From assembly GCA_020630875.1 (NCBI GenBank), contig JAHDIH010000003.1:148071-212070 (forward strand): a stretch of DNA of 64,000 nucleotides. The letters run 5' to 3'. The notes beneath the pieces are model-generated. The model made no database searches. It was not told the DNA's origin and worked only from the letters and a program-made list of their open reading frames with translations. Shown in pieces: positions 1 through 9,104 of this stretch (position 1 is its first letter; every line of letters starts with the position of its first letter). This DNA is from Deltaproteobacteria bacterium. Lineage in GTDB: Bacteria; Myxococcota_A; Polyangia; Haliangiales; Haliangiaceae. The position numbers and the translations under genes are program-made.

Positions 1-294
1 TTACGCCTGAGGCGGGTTATCGGTGAAACGTTCTGCAAGTTTCTCAAAATAACGCCGAGTTTCCTCGAGTACTTCAGGATCTTGGTCCGGATACATCCGG
101 ATTCCGTATTCTCCCAGGCTCTCTTGAGTGAGTGGCCCCACGGGCAAACCACCAACGATGCCGGTTTGTTCGTGGTAGAGCATCGCGAGAACTTCGGAAT
201 GACTTTCAGGAACAAGAAACGTCCTGCGTCCGAGTGTTGGGTCCCCATTTTTAAATCCATCTACCAACCGTGCCATCTCTATAAATTGTCCCAT
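1..294 (-). CDS. Hypothetical protein, 97 aa
   Basis: I do not recognise this protein. It is a complete soluble reading frame with its stop codon at the window edge and an ATG start. It has no signal peptide or membrane segment. The middle is rich in Gly and Pro and the C-terminal third is an acidic amphipathic helix (around residues 70-90). It is divergent from the DsbA-like fusion gene, with about 100 bases between the starts. An alternative ATG lies six codons in. It could be a small cytoplasmic or regulatory protein. The gene is supported only by the intact frame and by its position as the sole long frame on this edge. Confidence 0.5.
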   Translation of the reverse strand: MGQFIEMARLVDGFKNGDPTLGRRTFLVPESHSEVLAMLYHEQTGIVGGLPVGPLTQESLGEYGIRMYPDQDPEVLEETRRYFEKLAERFTDNPPQA

Positions 295-375
295 TGCAGT
301 AGCACTAAGTCAAAATACTTCGCCTTTTCAACCGTGTGTTAATTCCCGTACATTCGGTCACAAAGTAGTATCGGT

Positions 376-384
376 TGCGATACT
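376..384 (+). promoter_or_regulatory. Extended -10 element TGCGATACT, candidate leaderless promoter
   Basis: TGC followed by GATACT ends 8 bases before the ATG at 393, so transcription would begin at or next to the start codon. No convincing -35 is visible, as is usual for extended -10 promoters. It also argues that the longer frame opening with TTG at 375 is not the real start. Confidence 0.45.
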
Positions 385-392
385 GTCTACCG

Positions 393-1667
393 ATGAAGAT
401 CGACTTTTACTTCGACTTTTCGTGCCCTTACGCATACCTAGCATCCAAAAAAATTGGTGCGCTTGCGGAAAAGTATGACGCGAAGCTCCAATATCGACCA
501 ATGCTTTTGGGGGGCGTTTTCAGATCCCTCAGCGGTGATGGGGACGGCCCCATGACTCGCTACTCCCCCGCCAAGGAAGCTCACAATCACGCAGACATGA
601 CTCGTTGGGCAGAACTCTTCCACACTCCCTTGGTGATGCCGAGCAATCACCCTAACCGAACGGTGCTTGCTCTTCGCACCCTACTTACGTTTACCGAAGT
701 CAGGTGGCCAGAAATTATCTCCAGCTTATTTGATTCCTATTGGAAGGACGGAAACGACATTAGCGACCCAAAAGTGGTGGCTGAGGCGTTAAAAAAAGCA
801 AACCTATCGAAAGCGGAGACCGAGGAGGCCTTGGTGCAAGCGGACACAGATGCTAGCAAAAAGAAGCTGAGGTTGCTGACGGACAATGCGGTCGCCGCCG
901 GGGTCTTTGGCGCCCCAACAATGAATGTGAACGTCGATGGCACCTTGCATTTGTTCTGGGGGCAAGACCGACTCACCATGGTGGAGCAGGTACTGAAAGG
1001 CTGGAACCCAGCCCAGAAGCGGACGCAAAGCTCTCCCCTGATGTCCCCCACAAAGACGACCAACGTTGAATTTTGGTACGACTTTTCCAGTCCCTACGCG
1101 TACCTAGGGTTTACCCAACTAAGAAGGCTTGAACAACAATACGGAATCAAGATTAAACGCAGACCAATGCTTTTGGGAGCAGTCTTCAAAGCGGTGGGGG
1201 CGCCGATGATTCCTTTGCACGTCATGCCAAAACCAAAGCAAATGTACAACGGCAGAGAGTTAATCCGGTGGGCGAACTACTTTGCTCGAAACTTTCAATT
1301 TACGTCTCAGTTTCCCATTAACTCCGTTAAGGCGTTGCGCCTCGCCCTACTAGCAGGTGACAAAATTGACCTATTGTCCGAACAACTCTACGAAGCGGCA
1401 TGGGTCAACAATCGTGACATTAGCGATCCAGCGACGCTTCAAGACATTCTTAGTAAGTGCTGCTTGCCGGTATCACTTGTTGAGAGAACTAAAGACCCAG
1501 AAGTGAAAGAGCTCTTGAAAGCCGCAACCCAAAGCGCACTCGACAAAGGAATCTTTGGCGCACCAACGTGGATTGTAAAAACGGAAACGAAAGACTATTT
1601 ACTTTGGGGCCAAGACCGAATCGAAATGCTCGAAAAAATTCTACAAGGGTTCCGTCCATCTCTGTAA
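393..1667 (+). CDS. Tandem DsbA-family (2-hydroxychromene-2-carboxylate isomerase / kappa-GST-like) fusion protein
   Basis: This 424-residue protein is two DsbA-like thioredoxin-fold domains in one chain, at about residues 1-205 and 225-424. Each has the family hallmarks: an N-terminal D-F-S-x-P-Y-A-Y active-site strand, an internal G-x-F-G-A-P-T loop carrying the cis-proline, and a closing W-G-Q-D-R motif. Members of this family usually have one domain of about 200 residues, act on glutathione or aromatic substrates in the cytoplasm, and dimerise. The two halves differ at the key position before the proline: Cys11 in the first domain and Ser233 in the second. No signal peptide is seen. The ATG at 393 is preferred over an upstream TTG because it sits just after the -10 element. 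The fold is secure; the substrate is unknown. Confidence 0.85.
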   Translation: MKIDFYFDFSCPYAYLASKKIGALAEKYDAKLQYRPMLLGGVFRSLSGDGDGPMTRYSPAKEAHNHADMTRWAELFHTPLVMPSNHPNRTVLALRTLLTFTEVRWPEIISSLFDSYWKDGNDISDPKVVAEALKKANLSKAETEEALVQADTDASKKKLRLLTDNAVAAGVFGAPTMNVNVDGTLHLFWGQDRLTMVEQVLKGWNPAQKRTQSSPLMSPTKTTNVEFWYDFSSPYAYLGFTQLRRLEQQYGIKIKRRPMLLGAVFKAVGAPMIPLHVMPKPKQMYNGRELIRWANYFARNFQFTSQFPINSVKALRLALLAGDKIDLLSEQLYEAAWVNNRDISDPATLQDILSKCCLPVSLVERTKDPEVKELLKAATQSALDKGIFGAPTWIVKTETKDYLLWGQDRIEMLEKILQGFRPSL

Positions 1668-1886
1668 CTGGTTGATGGCCTCAAACTTTTTTCAATTTTC
1701 TCAAATTAATTCCAGAACGCCTTGGACGTTTGGGCGGTGCGTTACAAGTGCTTCAATCCGCGCAGTTAAGAGTCGGTCTGACTGATGCTGGACGAGTCTG
1801 GTGCTGAACAATATGACAGCTGTTCATTTTGTGTATCTTAGCTCACAGAAGCGATGTTTCCTGAGATGTACGATCTTCACGTAGAT

Positions 1887-1911
1887 GGGAACACAAATGG
1901 AGGGAACACAA
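1887..1911 (+). repeat. Direct repeat GGGAACACAA x2 overlapping a strong ribosome binding site
   Basis: GGGAACACAA occurs at 1887-1896 and again at 1902-1911. The second copy overlaps GGAGGG (1899-1904), which lies 8 bases before the TTG start of the PilZ gene at 1913 and fixes that start. The repeat could be an operator or chance. The remainder of the 245-base gap at 1668-1912 shows nothing else I can name. Confidence 0.4.
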
Positions 1912-1912
1912 T

Positions 1913-2596
1913 TTGAGAGCAAAAATTAAGTCGGATGGAGTGATACTGGAGGCAAGGCCTTCAAGACGAGACAAGCGGAGGAACATTAGATTCCGGGCAA
2001 GCAACATGGGAGGGCACGTTTGGGGGTACACCAGCGCGTTTGAGGTACAAAATTTTAGCCTCGGTGGCGTGGCGGTAAAAGGAACCGTTCCTAACGAAAA
2101 TGAAATGGTGATTCAATTGTTTGACGGTGATGGCTCCGTGAGCGTGCCGGTGGTGAAGATGCGGTCAAACAACACCTATACCGGGCTGAAGTTCTCCGAG
2201 ATGAGTAGAGAGTTGCGAGACTTTATCGGTTACCGGGTCTACACCGAAGTCCTTCGCAAGCATCAGCCTACCGTTTTGCTCTTCGGCACCCGAAGCCCAA
2301 AGCTCATGGAAAGGCAAAGACGACAGCTGCAAAAGAAATACAACTGTTCGGTGCTTGCCACCAACTCGCTTTTAGGGCTCGTCGAAGCAATTCATCAAAA
2401 TAGACCGCCCATTTCTTTGGTGGTTATTGGAGAACATGGTTTCGCAAGTACGTCTAACGACGTTGTAGAATACTTAGAATACGAACAACCCAATATCAAC
2501 TGGGTCGTCACTTCTACTACGGCAGGCACAGAAAAAGCGGTAGAGCGAATCTCAGCCAAAAATTGGAACAATCTTCCGCAAATGTCGACTGACTAA
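1913..2596 (+). CDS. PilZ-domain protein with receiver-like C-terminal half
   Basis: The N-terminal ~110 residues look like a PilZ c-di-GMP-binding domain: an R-x-x-x-R pair at Arg18/Arg22 and N-x-S-x-x-G at residues 47-52, followed by beta-rich sequence. The C-terminal half (about 115-220) has the alternating strand/helix pattern of a response-regulator receiver, for example a V-L-L-F-G-T strand and an L-V-V-I-G-E strand, but no phosphoacceptor Asp, so it is degenerate if it is one. The start is TTG with a strong GGAGGG site 8 bases upstream. The neighbouring GGDEF, EAL and CheB/CheR genes fit a role as a c-di-GMP effector. The PilZ assignment is fairly sure; the receiver assignment is tentative. 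Confidence 0.7.
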   Translation: MRAKIKSDGVILEARPSRRDKRRNIRFRASNMGGHVWGYTSAFEVQNFSLGGVAVKGTVPNENEMVIQLFDGDGSVSVPVVKMRSNNTYTGLKFSEMSRELRDFIGYRVYTEVLRKHQPTVLLFGTRSPKLMERQRRQLQKKYNCSVLATNSLLGLVEAIHQNRPPISLVVIGEHGFASTSNDVVEYLEYEQPNINWVVTSTTAGTEKAVERISAKNWNNLPQMSTD

Positions 2597-2622
2597 ACAA
2601 CGTCGACAGCAATGAAGTATAT

Positions 2623-2659
2623 AGCCCCTCCCCAGGCAGGGTCCTGGGGGGGACTTTTT
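2623..2659 (+). terminator. Rho-independent terminator
   Basis: A G+C-rich inverted repeat (2623-2636 pairing with 2643-2655) is followed by a T run at 2655-2659. It lies 26 bases after the PilZ gene stop and before the 3' end of the convergent CheB/CheR gene. Confidence 0.75.
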
Positions 2660-2736
2660 GGTACTAACAATTTTATATTGGACTAATAAGTAGTCTAATC
2701 ACTAATGAGAGAGAGGCGACTGCTTCGTTTGTCCTT

Positions 2737-5649
2737 TTAATTTCGAACTTTCGAAGGAAGCTCGGCATGAGCCAACCAAAAGCCCAAAATGGCGTCTGCA
2801 AAGGATTGCGTATGTGCCGGAGAGGTATCTTTTTTCACAAAGCATGCTGCCCCCTTGGCATAGGCGACGCGGGCGGTGTCTTCCGATTCCACAACTTCGG
2901 CTATGGCGATGAAGGGAACCTCAATGTCAAATCGATTTCGCCATGTTTGAATCAAATTGAGTCCCTCTCCGCCGTTAAAGCCAACATCAACAATCACTAG
3001 ATTGATTTGCTCTTCAAGAAGTTCTTCCGCTTCCATGAGGGTACTGGCGTGAACTACGGCAGGAGACATGACAGAAGATCGGAGAGAGTCTGCGAGCGCA
3101 GTTGAGTACGCAGCTTCTTCGTCAATGAGAAGAATTTTATACTTTCCACCGCTCCGTGCCTGCACTCGTGCCGCAGCATTGGTGAGTGTCTCTCTGAACG
3201 TATCCACGGTTCGCTCAAGAGCAGCCACTTCCGAATAATCGTAAAACAGAATAGTCAATCCTTCGATTCTTTGGTCTGCACTTTTGAACGGAACGATTCT
3301 GACTCGATGCTCTGCGACTTGTTCTACGAAATGACGCTCCACTGGCACCAGAGTGTCCAAAACCGACGTGCAGTCTTGCAAGAATCCATCGTAGCGCAAC
3401 CGCAGTTGCAAGTCGGCGATACTTCGTCCTACATCTACCTCTCGAATGGCCAAATAGCTGGAAGCCAATGGCGTGTATCGCCTGACGCATAAATTGCGGT
3501 CCACGAAGACCACGCCAATGTGCGTGTTGGACAAGAGAATTTCTAGGTCGTTACTCAGTGAAGTCAACTCTTGAATCTTAGCTTGGTACTCAGAGTTCAC
3601 AGAAATTAGCTCTTCGTTTACCGATTGAAGCTCTTCGTTGGTGGATTGCAACTCTTCGTTAGACGCCAACAGCTCTTCGTTGGTTGCTTGAAGCTCTTCG
3701 TTGGAAGTCTCGAGTTCTTCCACCGTCGCGCGGAGGTTTTCCCGCGTAAACTGAAGTTCTTCTCTCATTCGTTCGTAACGTAAGTCTCCGTCGATTGCCT
3801 GTGGTACTGACTCGCCCTCGGCCAGCAGTAACTCTTGTACTTGCAACATGAATAAATCGGACTGCCCGACGCTGATTGGCTTTCCTGTAACTCGGTACGT
3901 TTTACCATTTCTGTCAAACCGATCAACCGCTTCCATCTTTCCGCTATCACGCAGTTCGCCGAGTACCGAGGGGATGATATCTCTAAGCGGCTCACAGGCT
4001 AGTTCGACAATGTCGCTAGTGACCAACCCTGCGGGAAACCTTAAAAAGGCGGCAACATCTCCATATGTGGCAATAAGTTGCCGCGTTTTATCGACAACAA
4101 TGATCGTGTTTTCGCATTTTTCCATCACCGAACGAAAAACTTTTCCGTTCATTCCTAGCTGGGTTGGCGGCCCGCTCTGAAGATCACTAACAACTCTCGA
4201 CGATTGTGCCGCAGCGCTAGCGAACAAGCTGGCGTGCAATTGCTTTCTAAGTTTGGGTCGTGTTCCGTCCGATACTACTCTGAAGATTTTTTCTTTCTCG
4301 GAAACAACTTCAAAACCAGATTTACTTTTCCCTAAAGATTCACTTGGTCCCAAGAAAAGATAGCCTCCAGGCGAAAGCGAAAAACGAAACGCAGAAAAGA
4401 TTGATTGTTGCGCCTCTTCTTGCAAGTAGATGAGTACATTACGGCAAACGATCAAGTCCATTCGATTAAATGGCGGGTCGCTCAATAGGTCGTGTTGGGA
4501 AAATACTACCTTGCGACGAAGGTTTTCTTGTATCTTCATTTCATTGCCGGAGTGATAGAAGTATTCCGCGCAACGTTCGTCGCTGAGATCTAGAGTAACG
4601 CTGGTAGGGTATACGCCCGAGCTCGCGAAACGGAGAGCGGCTTCATCAGCATCCGTCGCAAAAACTTTAAAATCCGTTCTGTCGCCATAGACCTCCGTGG
4701 CAAGCATTGCCAAAGAGTAGGCCTCCTCCCCCGTTGAACAGCCAGCGCTCCACATGCGGATTACTTGCCCGGGAGGTTTGGCCTCCAACAATTTAGGAAG
4801 CACATCATCAGCAAGAACTTTGAACATTTCTTCGTCTCTAAAGAAACGAGTGACGTTAATCAATACGTCCGCTTGCAATCCTTGAAGCTCTTTAGGACTG
4901 TTGTTGAGCAAAGTCACGTAGTCGCTTGCCAGTAAACAACGATTAAACGCCATACGCTTTTTGATACGCCGCGTGATGGTAGAACTACGATATTCTTGGA
5001 AGTTGATTCCTGTGCTTCTGGTCAGTATTTGAACAATTTGAGCGAACGCATCTTCCTCTTGCAGCGGCCCATCGTCAAAGCCCTCCAGCTGAGTGGAAGT
5101 GATTTTTTCTGCCAACTCAGGTAGCGGCATGACAAAGTCAACGGTACGAGTCGCGATGGCTCCTCGTGGCATACTGTCAAAGTCAGCGCTGGATGGCTGT
5201 TGAGCGCCTACTACCCCGCCCTCACCTTTGATAGCCCGAACGCCTTGGCTCCCGTCGGTTCCCGTTCCCGAGCAGATAATTCCCACGGCGCGTTCCCCAT
5301 AACTTTCTGCCAAACTACGAAAGAAGATGTCGATGGGAAGGTTGAGACCAGGCGGACGTTCTGGTAAGGCCAGCACACCGTTTTTGTCAATCATCAAATT
5401 TTTATTGGGGGGAATCATGTAGACGCGGTTGGCTTCCACCACGTCTCCTTCTTTTGCTTGCGCGATCGCCAGTCGGGTGCTGGAGGCTAGCAATGTCGGC
5501 ATCATACTTTCATGATCCGGTGATAAATGCTGAACCACCACAAACGCGTGCTCGGGTGTTTCATCAGGGAGTCCTTTAAAAAACTGCTTGAGGGCTTTGA
5601 GTCCCCCCGCCGACGCTCCGATACCGACTACAATTTTTGCTTGACTCAT
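2737..5649 (-). CDS. CheB-CheR fusion with coiled coil, PAS-like and receiver domains
   Basis: A 970-residue hybrid. Residues 1-185 are a CheB methylesterase domain with the Ser13 (G-A-S-A-G-G), His41 and Asp132 triad in place. Residues 205-460 are a CheR methyltransferase with T-R-F-F-R-D (267-272) and the SAM-binding W-S-A-G-C-S-T-G-E-E segment at 300-309. A coiled coil made of repeated N-E-E-L heptads (about 625-690) leads to a PAS-like region. The C-terminus (850-960) is a receiver-like domain with an acidic pair, a central Asp and the terminal Lys, but Ala where Thr/Ser is usual. Such CheB/CheR-PAS fusions are known in environmental bacteria, often outside chemotaxis operons, as here. 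It follows the EAL gene with a 14-base gap, so the two are probably co-transcribed. Confidence 0.93.
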   Translation of the reverse strand: MSQAKIVVGIGASAGGLKALKQFFKGLPDETPEHAFVVVQHLSPDHESMMPTLLASSTRLAIAQAKEGDVVEANRVYMIPPNKNLMIDKNGVLALPERPPGLNLPIDIFFRSLAESYGERAVGIICSGTGTDGSQGVRAIKGEGGVVGAQQPSSADFDSMPRGAIATRTVDFVMPLPELAEKITSTQLEGFDDGPLQEEDAFAQIVQILTRSTGINFQEYRSSTITRRIKKRMAFNRCLLASDYVTLLNNSPKELQGLQADVLINVTRFFRDEEMFKVLADDVLPKLLEAKPPGQVIRMWSAGCSTGEEAYSLAMLATEVYGDRTDFKVFATDADEAALRFASSGVYPTSVTLDLSDERCAEYFYHSGNEMKIQENLRRKVVFSQHDLLSDPPFNRMDLIVCRNVLIYLQEEAQQSIFSAFRFSLSPGGYLFLGPSESLGKSKSGFEVVSEKEKIFRVVSDGTRPKLRKQLHASLFASAAAQSSRVVSDLQSGPPTQLGMNGKVFRSVMEKCENTIIVVDKTRQLIATYGDVAAFLRFPAGLVTSDIVELACEPLRDIIPSVLGELRDSGKMEAVDRFDRNGKTYRVTGKPISVGQSDLFMLQVQELLLAEGESVPQAIDGDLRYERMREELQFTRENLRATVEELETSNEELQATNEELLASNEELQSTNEELQSVNEELISVNSEYQAKIQELTSLSNDLEILLSNTHIGVVFVDRNLCVRRYTPLASSYLAIREVDVGRSIADLQLRLRYDGFLQDCTSVLDTLVPVERHFVEQVAEHRVRIVPFKSADQRIEGLTILFYDYSEVAALERTVDTFRETLTNAAARVQARSGGKYKILLIDEEAAYSTALADSLRSSVMSPAVVHASTLMEAEELLEEQINLVIVDVGFNGGEGLNLIQTWRNRFDIEVPFIAIAEVVESEDTARVAYAKGAACFVKKDTSPAHTQSFADAILGFWLAHAELPSKVRN

Positions 5650-5663
5650 TTCTTTACTACTTT

Positions 5664-7097
5664 CTACTTTGGTGGGCTAAAAAGATAGCCCTGTCCCAAG
5701 TGCAATCCACACTTAAGTGCGTTGTGGAGATCCGAACGAAGCTCGATGCCTTCGAGAACGATATTCACGTTCAAGGTTTTGGCGATTGCTTGGTACTTCA
5801 AAACTGAATCCCACTTGTTCTCGAGTACCAATCGCCTGTCCAACTTAATTTTTTCAGGAGCCAACTCGACAAGTGCTTCCAGGTGACTCATTCCGAATCC
5901 CACATCATCTAACGCTAGTTTGGCTCCAACGTTACGAAGGGCGGCTACTGCTTCAACCAGCCCTTTGGTCACTCCGACAATCTCACTCTCTGTGATTTCG
6001 AACGTAATGCCGGAAAGGTTACCCCCGCATTGCTTCACGAAATCTTCGCCGTAGTACGACATGGTCTTGGGCTTAACGTTGATGTGGACCGGATGCTTCA
6101 TCGTGCGGCCCTTTTCCAAACAAGCTTTCACACAAGCCATATCCACAGCAAGATCTTCTCGGTTGTCTTCCGCCAAACGAAAAAACTGAGGGGGGAGTTG
6201 GTAGGGCTCATCGCTGTAACGAGTGAGGAGTTCGTAGGCCACAACCTCTGCGGTAGCGAGTCTGACGATGGGCTGAGCAAGAACGTGAATCCCTTCGCCA
6301 ACTTTCAGCCTTGCCAACGCTTTTTTGGCTGATTCCCCATCGCTTCTCGCAACGAGGGCTCCTTGCTCCGCTTGCTTCAAAAGTTCTGATATTTTGACAC
6401 CGCTGGCTTCTGCCACCGAAAAGTTGTATTCGACTTCTACAAGCCTATCTCCTAGTCGCACTCTGTTTTTTGAAAGAGAAGCGCTCAAACGCGCCAGAAG
6501 CGATTGCACCCCGACTTTCAGTGCCTTGTGAATCGCTACTACAAAAATCCCTGCTCCGAGATGAAATAGTTGATCGCTTCCTCGCGACTCACGCGCCAGG
6601 CAAAACGAAGTTTGCGAAATAACAATGTCTCCGACGGCATGACCGCACTCTTTATTAATGCGACTAAGACCATCAATATCGATGACCACACAGGTCAATC
6701 GCTTCTGGGTATCCATCAATGCTTGTAAGTCTCCGCGACTTGCCACCCTTCGTTGTTCAAGATCCTGGATACTCGCTTTAATTCCGTGCTGCAATATTTC
6801 GGCACGGCTGATTTGATCGGATCCTTTTGCCGCGCTTTTCGTGACCAACACGAAGCGGCATTTGTCGGACAGGTGTTCATGAACGTCGAGCTCTTCGTCT
6901 AGCAAAATCGAAAGTCCGAGCTCTCGATCAACGCGATGGCTTACGGCCACTCCTTCTCCCGCCGCGACCTCGAGTAGAGCTTGGTTGGTGGAAACCAAAA
7001 CCCATTTTTCTAACGACGCCACAACCGCTAACGTATCGTAATGTATGATCACAAGATAGGGACTTTGACTTTTACTCAGAACCGCCTTTGACGTCAC
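5664..7097 (-). CDS. Degenerate GGDEF - intact EAL protein (c-di-GMP phosphodiesterase)
   Basis: A 477-residue cytoplasmic protein. The first ~115 residues are unassigned. Residues 130-255 resemble a GGDEF domain but the signature is replaced by L-G-A-G-I-F (180-185), so cyclase activity is unlikely. Residues 268-477 are an EAL domain that keeps the residues needed for metal binding and hydrolysis: Glu in E-L-L (289-291), Asn340, Glu in E-I-T-E (367-370), Asp397/Asp398, Lys418, Glu449 and Gln469. It should therefore degrade c-di-GMP to pGpG, possibly under GTP control by the dead GGDEF domain. The start is GTG with GAGG just upstream. It is divergent from the GGEEF gene, 24 bases apart, and is the first gene of an operon with the CheB/CheR fusion. 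Confidence 0.9.
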   Translation of the reverse strand: MTSKAVLSKSQSPYLVIIHYDTLAVVASLEKWVLVSTNQALLEVAAGEGVAVSHRVDRELGLSILLDEELDVHEHLSDKCRFVLVTKSAAKGSDQISRAEILQHGIKASIQDLEQRRVASRGDLQALMDTQKRLTCVVIDIDGLSRINKECGHAVGDIVISQTSFCLARESRGSDQLFHLGAGIFVVAIHKALKVGVQSLLARLSASLSKNRVRLGDRLVEVEYNFSVAEASGVKISELLKQAEQGALVARSDGESAKKALARLKVGEGIHVLAQPIVRLATAEVVAYELLTRYSDEPYQLPPQFFRLAEDNREDLAVDMACVKACLEKGRTMKHPVHINVKPKTMSYYGEDFVKQCGGNLSGITFEITESEIVGVTKGLVEAVAALRNVGAKLALDDVGFGMSHLEALVELAPEKIKLDRRLVLENKWDSVLKYQAIAKTLNVNIVLEGIELRSDLHNALKCGLHLGQGYLFSPPK

Positions 7098-7121
7098 CTC
7101 ATTTCATGATTCACTTGGGGA

Positions 7122-8582
7122 ATGGGGGATGTTACAGCACTGGTGCGTCGAACGCGAAATACCGCGAATATTCTACGCAGTTTGAAAATCTTAGCGCAAA
7201 ACGGTCAGAGTCGTTCAGAAAAACTCGCGACCTACGCAAGACTTGAGGCCAAAAAGGCCGATGAAATTGGGGCGGTTCGATTGGCTGAATCTCTGCGACG
7301 ACTTTCGACAGCCACTACCGAGGAAATGCCTGGTCTTTGCGACCAAGCTCTCCGCGCTGTTGAACGTTTTGTGGTCGAGACCACCCTCAACAAACAGGTC
7401 ACTATTTTTACGAAAGCACCGAAAAAGTTTGAGTGCTTAACGTTTCTCGATGGCGTGGAAGTCGCGTTCTATCGTTCCGAACGAGAGCGAGGGTCTGACT
7501 TGGTAATCATCGATGCCGCAGACTTCGAACCACCTCTTGGTGAATTTGACGGACAACTGATCGTGGTCAATTGCGAAGCCGAAGAACAATGGGCAGGTTA
7601 CGAAACTTACGGCAACCTTTCTCCTGAAGCGCTCACGTTGGTCGTTGAGGGCGTTTTGCGGCCGCACTCCGTAGAACACAATTGCCTGTTGACTGGCTTG
7701 CTAAACCGCCGCGCCGCAACCAAGGAACTAAATCGTTTGCAAACTACGGCCTCAAGATTCGAGGTCAGCGTCCCGATCGCTCTCATTGACTTAGACAACT
7801 TTAAGTCCGTCAACGACATGTACGGCCATCATGCCGGTGATTACGCCCTTCAGTCTTTTGGCAAACTGGCCAAGGCTCACTTGCGAAAATCAGACATCGC
7901 CTGCCGTTGGGGTGGGGAGGAATTTTTGGTAGCACTTCCAGGAGCGACTCTCCAGCAGGCCAAAAGCATTTTAGAAGAATTGCTCGCACGATTTAAGAAT
8001 GTCGAAATTAAAACCTCCGCGGGATGGCTAAGAGACCTAACTTTTTCTGCAGGCCTTTCGCAATTGGGAGGACAAGTGGTGGAAACACTAAAGGAGTGCG
8101 ATCACTGGTTGCAAAAAGCTAAGAACCTAGGTCGTGCACGAGTCCTTTCGCACGAAGATGCCAGTCAAACCTCCATTGCGTCCGCCATCGTGATCGGCGA
8201 TCGCCCACTGGGGACCGGTGTTGCGCAAGCGCTGCGCACGACGTTCGCTCGTACGAGACAATTTAATAGCTACGGTGAACTTACCGCAGAAGATCTGGTT
8301 AACGCCCACCTTATTGTTTTCAACACCGAGTCATTCGAAGTACAGATGGCTCAGTACCTACGAGAGAGCAGTAATACTAATATACCGATCGTGTGCATCG
8401 TGAAAGAGCACCACTTCTCCGACGCTTTCAGAAGCGGTGCGGACAACGTATTGGGAATTTCCGTCGGCTCTACAGAAGCCGAGTCACGAATCATGCAGAC
8501 TTGCGGTGGACTAAAACCTCGAAAAGCTCGGCACAGAGGTCGAATTTCAGCTCCGCTTCAATACCATGACGACGATGCTTAA
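7122..8582 (+). CDS. GGDEF diguanylate cyclase flanked by degenerate receiver-like domains
   Basis: A 486-residue protein. The centre (about 185-345) is a GGDEF domain with an intact active site, G-G-E-E-F at 264-268, and an inhibitory I-site R-K-S-D at 255-258, exactly five residues upstream. It should make c-di-GMP from GTP and be product-inhibited. Residues 1-90 are helical; 95-175 and 365-470 have receiver-like strand/helix patterns, but the position of the phosphoacceptor Asp in the C-terminal one is Asn (in L-I-V-F-N), so control by phosphorylation looks lost there. No membrane segments are seen. The gene is divergent from the EAL gene, making a synthase/hydrolase pair with a shared 24-base intergenic region. 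Confidence 0.9.
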   Translation: MGDVTALVRRTRNTANILRSLKILAQNGQSRSEKLATYARLEAKKADEIGAVRLAESLRRLSTATTEEMPGLCDQALRAVERFVVETTLNKQVTIFTKAPKKFECLTFLDGVEVAFYRSERERGSDLVIIDAADFEPPLGEFDGQLIVVNCEAEEQWAGYETYGNLSPEALTLVVEGVLRPHSVEHNCLLTGLLNRRAATKELNRLQTTASRFEVSVPIALIDLDNFKSVNDMYGHHAGDYALQSFGKLAKAHLRKSDIACRWGGEEFLVALPGATLQQAKSILEELLARFKNVEIKTSAGWLRDLTFSAGLSQLGGQVVETLKECDHWLQKAKNLGRARVLSHEDASQTSIASAIVIGDRPLGTGVAQALRTTFARTRQFNSYGELTAEDLVNAHLIVFNTESFEVQMAQYLRESSNTNIPIVCIVKEHHFSDAFRSGADNVLGISVGSTEAESRIMQTCGGLKPRKARHRGRISAPLQYHDDDA

Positions 8583-8618
8583 CATGAACTGCCATACCGG
8601 GTAAGGTGAGACAGCTCG

Positions 8619-9104
8619 ATGATCAAATTGAGACTCAAAGTATGCTTGATTGGTGTAAGTGGCGTTGGCAAAACCAGCGTTACAAGGCGCTTCGTGAATA
8701 ATACCTTCGACCCGGGACATCTGGAGACGATAGGTGCGAGGATTCATCGAAAGCGAGTGGGAGACGTGGAGCTTGTGATTTGGGATCTGGAGGGCATAAG
8801 CTCCGCCAATCTTTTGCGGTCTTACTTACGCGGCGTAGCATCGCTCGTAGTCGTGACAGACGGAACCAACCCAGCGTCTTGTACTGACGAATCGTTGATT
8901 AGTTTATTAACAACACCAATGTATCGACGAATTCACAAGGTTTACCTGTGCAACAAGTCAGACAAGCCGGATTTCTCAGCTTGTTTCCCCTCTAGCGAAA
9001 TTGTGGGAACCGGCCCACAACTTACCGGTTCAGCTCTGGATGGCGAAGGAATCACCAGCGCATTTAGAGAAGTGGTTAACGAACACTCCCAAAGCAACAG
9101 TTAG
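8619..9104 (+). CDS. Small Ras/Rab-like GTPase
   Basis: A 161-residue GTPase with all the expected motifs in order: P-loop G-V-S-G-V-G-K-T-S (12-20), a switch I Thr near residue 37, W-D-L-E-G (55-59, the D-x-x-G motif), N-K-S-D (112-115) and G-S-A (137-139). In switch II the position after D-x-x-G is Ile, not the Gln61 of Ras, so intrinsic hydrolysis may be slow and need a partner. Bacterial Ras-like GTPases are often encoded beside roadblock/longin proteins, and its convergent neighbour carries such a domain. A purine-rich GGTGAG lies upstream of the ATG. The stop overlaps the neighbour's stop by 4 bases. Confidence 0.9.
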   Translation: MIKLRLKVCLIGVSGVGKTSVTRRFVNNTFDPGHLETIGARIHRKRVGDVELVIWDLEGISSANLLRSYLRGVASLVVVTDGTNPASCTDESLISLLTTPMYRRIHKVYLCNKSDKPDFSACFPSSEIVGTGPQLTGSALDGEGITSAFREVVNEHSQSNS

